From contig CAZCDM010000109.1 in the NCBI GenBank assembly GCA_964497475.1, positions 1-8,093 on the forward strand: a stretch of 8,093 bases of DNA, written 5' to 3'. The notes below the pieces were generated by a model. The model was given only the letters and a program-made list of their open reading frames with translations. It was not told the DNA's origin and ran no database searches. The stretch is from CAZCDM01 sp964497475. Lineage in GTDB: Bacteria; Planctomycetota; Phycisphaerae; SM23-33. The position numbers and the translations under genes are program-made. Positions 6,130 to 8,093 of the stretch are shown one piece after another (the stretch's first letter is position 1; each line of letters starts with the position of its first letter).

Positions 6130-7335
6130 CTACGCGCGGCCGCGGCCTCGCATTTGCAGGCCAAACAATTTGATAAAGCCCGTTGCGTCCGCGGGGGTGT
6201 ACTCGTCGCCCATGGTAAAGCTTGCCAGGTCGTTGGAGTAGAGGCTGCGAGCGCTTTCGATGCCCGCCACCGCCGCTCGCCCGCGGAAGCATTTGATCCG
6301 CACGCTGCCGGTGACGTTCTTCTGCGTGTGGGCGATGAAGGCGTCGATGGCTTCGCGCAGCGGGTGGAACCACTGGCCGTTGTAGACCATCTCGGCGTAC
6401 TTCAGCCCGATGAGCTGCTTGAAGTGGGCCGTGTCGCGGTCGAGCGTGAGGCTTTCCAGGGCGCGGTGGGCTTCGTAGAGAATCGTCCCGCCGGGGGTCT
6501 CGTAGACGCCGCGGCTCTTGATGCCGACCAGGCGGTTTTCGACGATGTCGGTCTGTCCGACGGCGTGGCGGCCGCCGATGGCGTTGAGCTTTTCGATCAG
6601 CACATCGCCCGACAGGCTCACGCCGTCCACGGCGACGGGTCGGCCCGTCTCGAAGTCCACCTGCACCACCGTCGGCCGGGCCGGGGCCTTGCTCAGCGGC
6701 ACGGACATCACGTACAGATCGTCCTTGGGTTCGTTGGCCGGGTCTTCCAGATCGGCGCCCTCGTGGCTGATGTGCCAGAGGTTGCGATCGCGGCTGTAGA
6801 TCTTCTTCTTGCTCTGCTGGATCGGGATGCCCTTCGCCTTGGCATACTCGACGGCCGCCTCACGGCTGGTCAGCTCGAAGCTCGAATCCTTCCACGGCGC
6901 GACGATCGTCAGCTTCGGCGCCAGGGCCATGAACGTCAGCTCGAAGCGGACCTGGTCATTGCCCTTGCCGGTGGCGCCGTGGGCGACGGCGTCGGCTTTG
7001 ACCTTCTTCGCGCAGGCGACCTGGCCCTTGGCGATCAGCGGCCGGGCGATGCTCGTGCCCAGCAGGTAGAGGTCTTCGTACTTGGCATTGGCGGCCAGCA
7101 TGGGAAAGCAGTACTGCTCGGCGAACTCCTGCTTGAGATCGTCGACGATGCACTCGCTGGCGCCGCTGGCCAGGGCTTTTTCCTCGATGCCGTCCAGCTC
7201 GCCCTCACCTTGGCCGACGTCGGCTGCGTAGGCGACGACCTCGCAGTTGTACTTCTCTTTCAGCCACGGCAGAATGACCGACGTGTCCAGCCCGCCGGAA
7301 TAGGCGAGCACGATTTTGCGAATGGGTTTGGCCAT
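6130..7335 (-). CDS. argG: Argininosuccinate synthase
   Basis: Joins citrulline and aspartate with ATP to make argininosuccinate, the next-to-last step of arginine synthesis, in the cytoplasm. The 401-residue product is full length. The ATP-binding loop AYSGGLDTS lies at 11-19, the second signature HGATGKGNDQVRFE at 119-132, and YSRDRNLWHISHEG, a hallmark of the family, at 180-193. The C-terminal part is normal, ending in an arginine-rich GRGRA. ATG 7335 is fixed by AAGGAG on the minus strand 6 bases upstream and by the family start just before KIVLAYSGG. It stands alone, divergent from the DUF4190-like gene and convergent with dgt; no other arginine gene is visible. I see no ARG-box-like operator. 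Confidence 0.97.
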   Translation of the reverse strand: MAKPIRKIVLAYSGGLDTSVILPWLKEKYNCEVVAYAADVGQGEGELDGIEEKALASGASECIVDDLKQEFAEQYCFPMLAANAKYEDLYLLGTSIARPLIAKGQVACAKKVKADAVAHGATGKGNDQVRFELTFMALAPKLTIVAPWKDSSFELTSREAAVEYAKAKGIPIQQSKKKIYSRDRNLWHISHEGADLEDPANEPKDDLYVMSVPLSKAPARPTVVQVDFETGRPVAVDGVSLSGDVLIEKLNAIGGRHAVGQTDIVENRLVGIKSRGVYETPGGTILYEAHRALESLTLDRDTAHFKQLIGLKYAEMVYNGQWFHPLREAIDAFIAHTQKNVTGSVRIKCFRGRAAVAGIESARSLYSNDLASFTMGDEYTPADATGFIKLFGLQMRGRGRA

Positions 7336-7365
7336 GGCCTTCTCCTTGTGCGGTTCAGGCGGAGC

Positions 7366-7394
7366 ATTGTACCGCCGGGCCTGCCCGGCTGCAA
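7366..7394 (-). promoter_or_regulatory. Promoter of argG
   Basis: On the minus strand TTGCAG (7389-7394) is followed after exactly 17 bases by TACAAT (7366-7371), again in the context GGCGGTACAAT. Transcription would start near 7359, leaving a leader of about 24 bases that just fits the Shine-Dalgarno site. Confidence 0.65.
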
Positions 7395-7426
7395 CCGGCC
7401 TGCGTTCATCGGGCCCGACCAGTGGA

Positions 7427-7455
7427 TTGCTTTGGTCGAGGGTGCCGTGTACACT
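7427..7455 (+). promoter_or_regulatory. Promoter of the DUF4190-like gene
   Basis: TTGCTT (7427-7432) and TACACT (7450-7455) are 17 bases apart. The leader to ATG 7500 would be about 38 bases. It is back to back with the argG promoter, and the two -35 elements are about 32 bases apart, so both could be bound at once. Confidence 0.5.
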
Positions 7456-7487
7456 TATCCTGCTGGGCGTTGTTAACTCTTACGTCT

Positions 7488-7493
7488 AAGGAG
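7488..7493 (+). promoter_or_regulatory. Shine-Dalgarno site that fixes the start at 7500
   Basis: AAGGAG lies 6 bases before ATG 7500, an ideal spacing. It shows that translation begins in the frame that stops at 7553, not in the frame that encodes the membrane domain, and so supports a true frame break. Confidence 0.8.
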
Positions 7494-7499
7494 CCGTCT

Positions 7500-8058
7500 A
7501 TGTCGCAATCCGTCCCGCCGCCTGATCCCGCCCGCCGCTGCCCCCCGTGGTAGTACCTGGAAGAAGAAAAAGCCCGCCCACCTGTCCATTGCCGCGTTCA
7601 TTTGCGGCCTGCTGGGGTTTATCCCGCTGCTGGGACTGATCGGAATCGTTCTGGCGATCATCGCACTGGCCAATAAAAAACAGGGCAAGAAGGGTCTGGC
7701 TGTTGCGGGGCTGATTCTGGGCATTGCCCTGGCCTTGATGATCGGATTGTTGACCTTTCTGGACCCAATCTCATTGCCCCCGTCTTCGCTGTCGGAGATC
7801 AACTTGAAGGCACTTCGTGGAGCGTTGCTCTCTTCGCGGCAGAAACGCCACGCCTACCCGGCGAATCTGGATGTGTTGGTTGACAGTGGGGAGAGCTCCG
7901 AAGAGAGGCTGCATTATCCGGTCATGGACGGTGGGGCTCGCGATTATTTTTATCATCCGCCGGTCGTACCCGAGGGCGACCTGCCCGATGGTAATATGAT
8001 CCTGGCTTGCGAGGTTCGGGATTTCACAGAAGGGTTTCGGCCGGGATTTCCCAGATAG
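7500..8058 (+). CDS. DUF4190-like membrane protein with a frameshift near its start
   Basis: From ATG 7500 the frame gives only 17 residues (ending ARRCPPW) before TAG at 7551-7553. One base over, a frame runs unbroken from before that point to TAG 8056-8058. Moving +1 at the run of six C (7541-7546) joins them into about 185 residues. The order is a proline-rich N-terminus, a basic KKKK patch, a double hydrophobic segment (SIAAFICGLLGFIPLLGLIGIVLAIIAL), a basic loop NKKQGKKG and a further helix (GLAVAGLILGIALALMIGLL). This pattern is that of DUF4190. The outer part (YPANLDVLVDSG, YFYHPP) vaguely recalls the pseudopilin-like tails of planctomycete proteins. The only conventional starts in the second frame are at 7732-7735, which would lose the membrane domain. 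Codons end in A/T more often than in argG or dgt. Function unknown; programmed +1 shift, mutation or sequencing error are all open. Confidence 0.7.
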
Positions 8059-8093
8059 CCTTGCCCAACTCCGCCGTTGAGCGATCTGACTCG

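Noticed and set aside
6088..7476. 462-codon open frame antisense to argG
   Set aside because: It mirrors a full-length, strongly conserved argG; long antisense frames are common in DNA this rich in G/C at third positions.

Overview
The window is GC-rich chromosomal DNA with eight genes or gene parts. It has a strong G/C bias at third codon positions, Shine-Dalgarno sites at some genes and none at others. The gene content and the ECF sigma factor paired with a non-zinc membrane partner suggest a planctomycete, possibly of the Phycisphaerae type. That is inferred from protein style, not from a marker gene. I see no mobile element, CRISPR array, tRNA or rRNA.

Layout from left to right. At the left edge is a minus-strand promoter-like sequence inside an inverted repeat, with an ATG at 3-1, so another minus-strand gene may leave the window there. 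Next come a clear intrinsic terminator (66-101) and rny, ribonuclease Y, on the minus strand (133-1710). A gap of 707 bases (1711-2417) has no convincing gene but several hairpins. A plus-strand block follows: an ECF-type sigma factor, a cysteine-free single-pass membrane protein that is probably its anti-sigma factor, and a secreted helical protein with two LTxxQ-like motifs. These three are joined by ATGA start/stop overlaps. A HIT-family protein of the Ap4A phosphorylase type (4301-4843) and a Dgt-type dNTP triphosphohydrolase (4959-6110) come next, each with its own -10-like site. argG, argininosuccinate synthase, lies convergently on the minus strand (6130-7335), only 19 bases from dgt. 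Divergent from argG is a DUF4190-like membrane protein gene (7500-8058) whose reading frame is broken at a run of six C.

Most of the window is housekeeping: mRNA turnover (rny), nucleotide pool control (HIT protein, Dgt) and arginine synthesis (argG). The most interesting part is the sigma/membrane/secreted trio. Its parts resemble an envelope-stress or metal-sensing circuit such as CnrYXH, but in a different gene order and with no cysteines in the two envelope proteins. The second point of interest is the frame break in the last gene: programmed +1 frameshift, recent mutation or sequencing error. Third is the structured 707-base gap. Several genes share a GGTACAAT/GGTACACT-type -10 element, and in the HIT gene it sits so close to the ATG that the mRNA may be leaderless.
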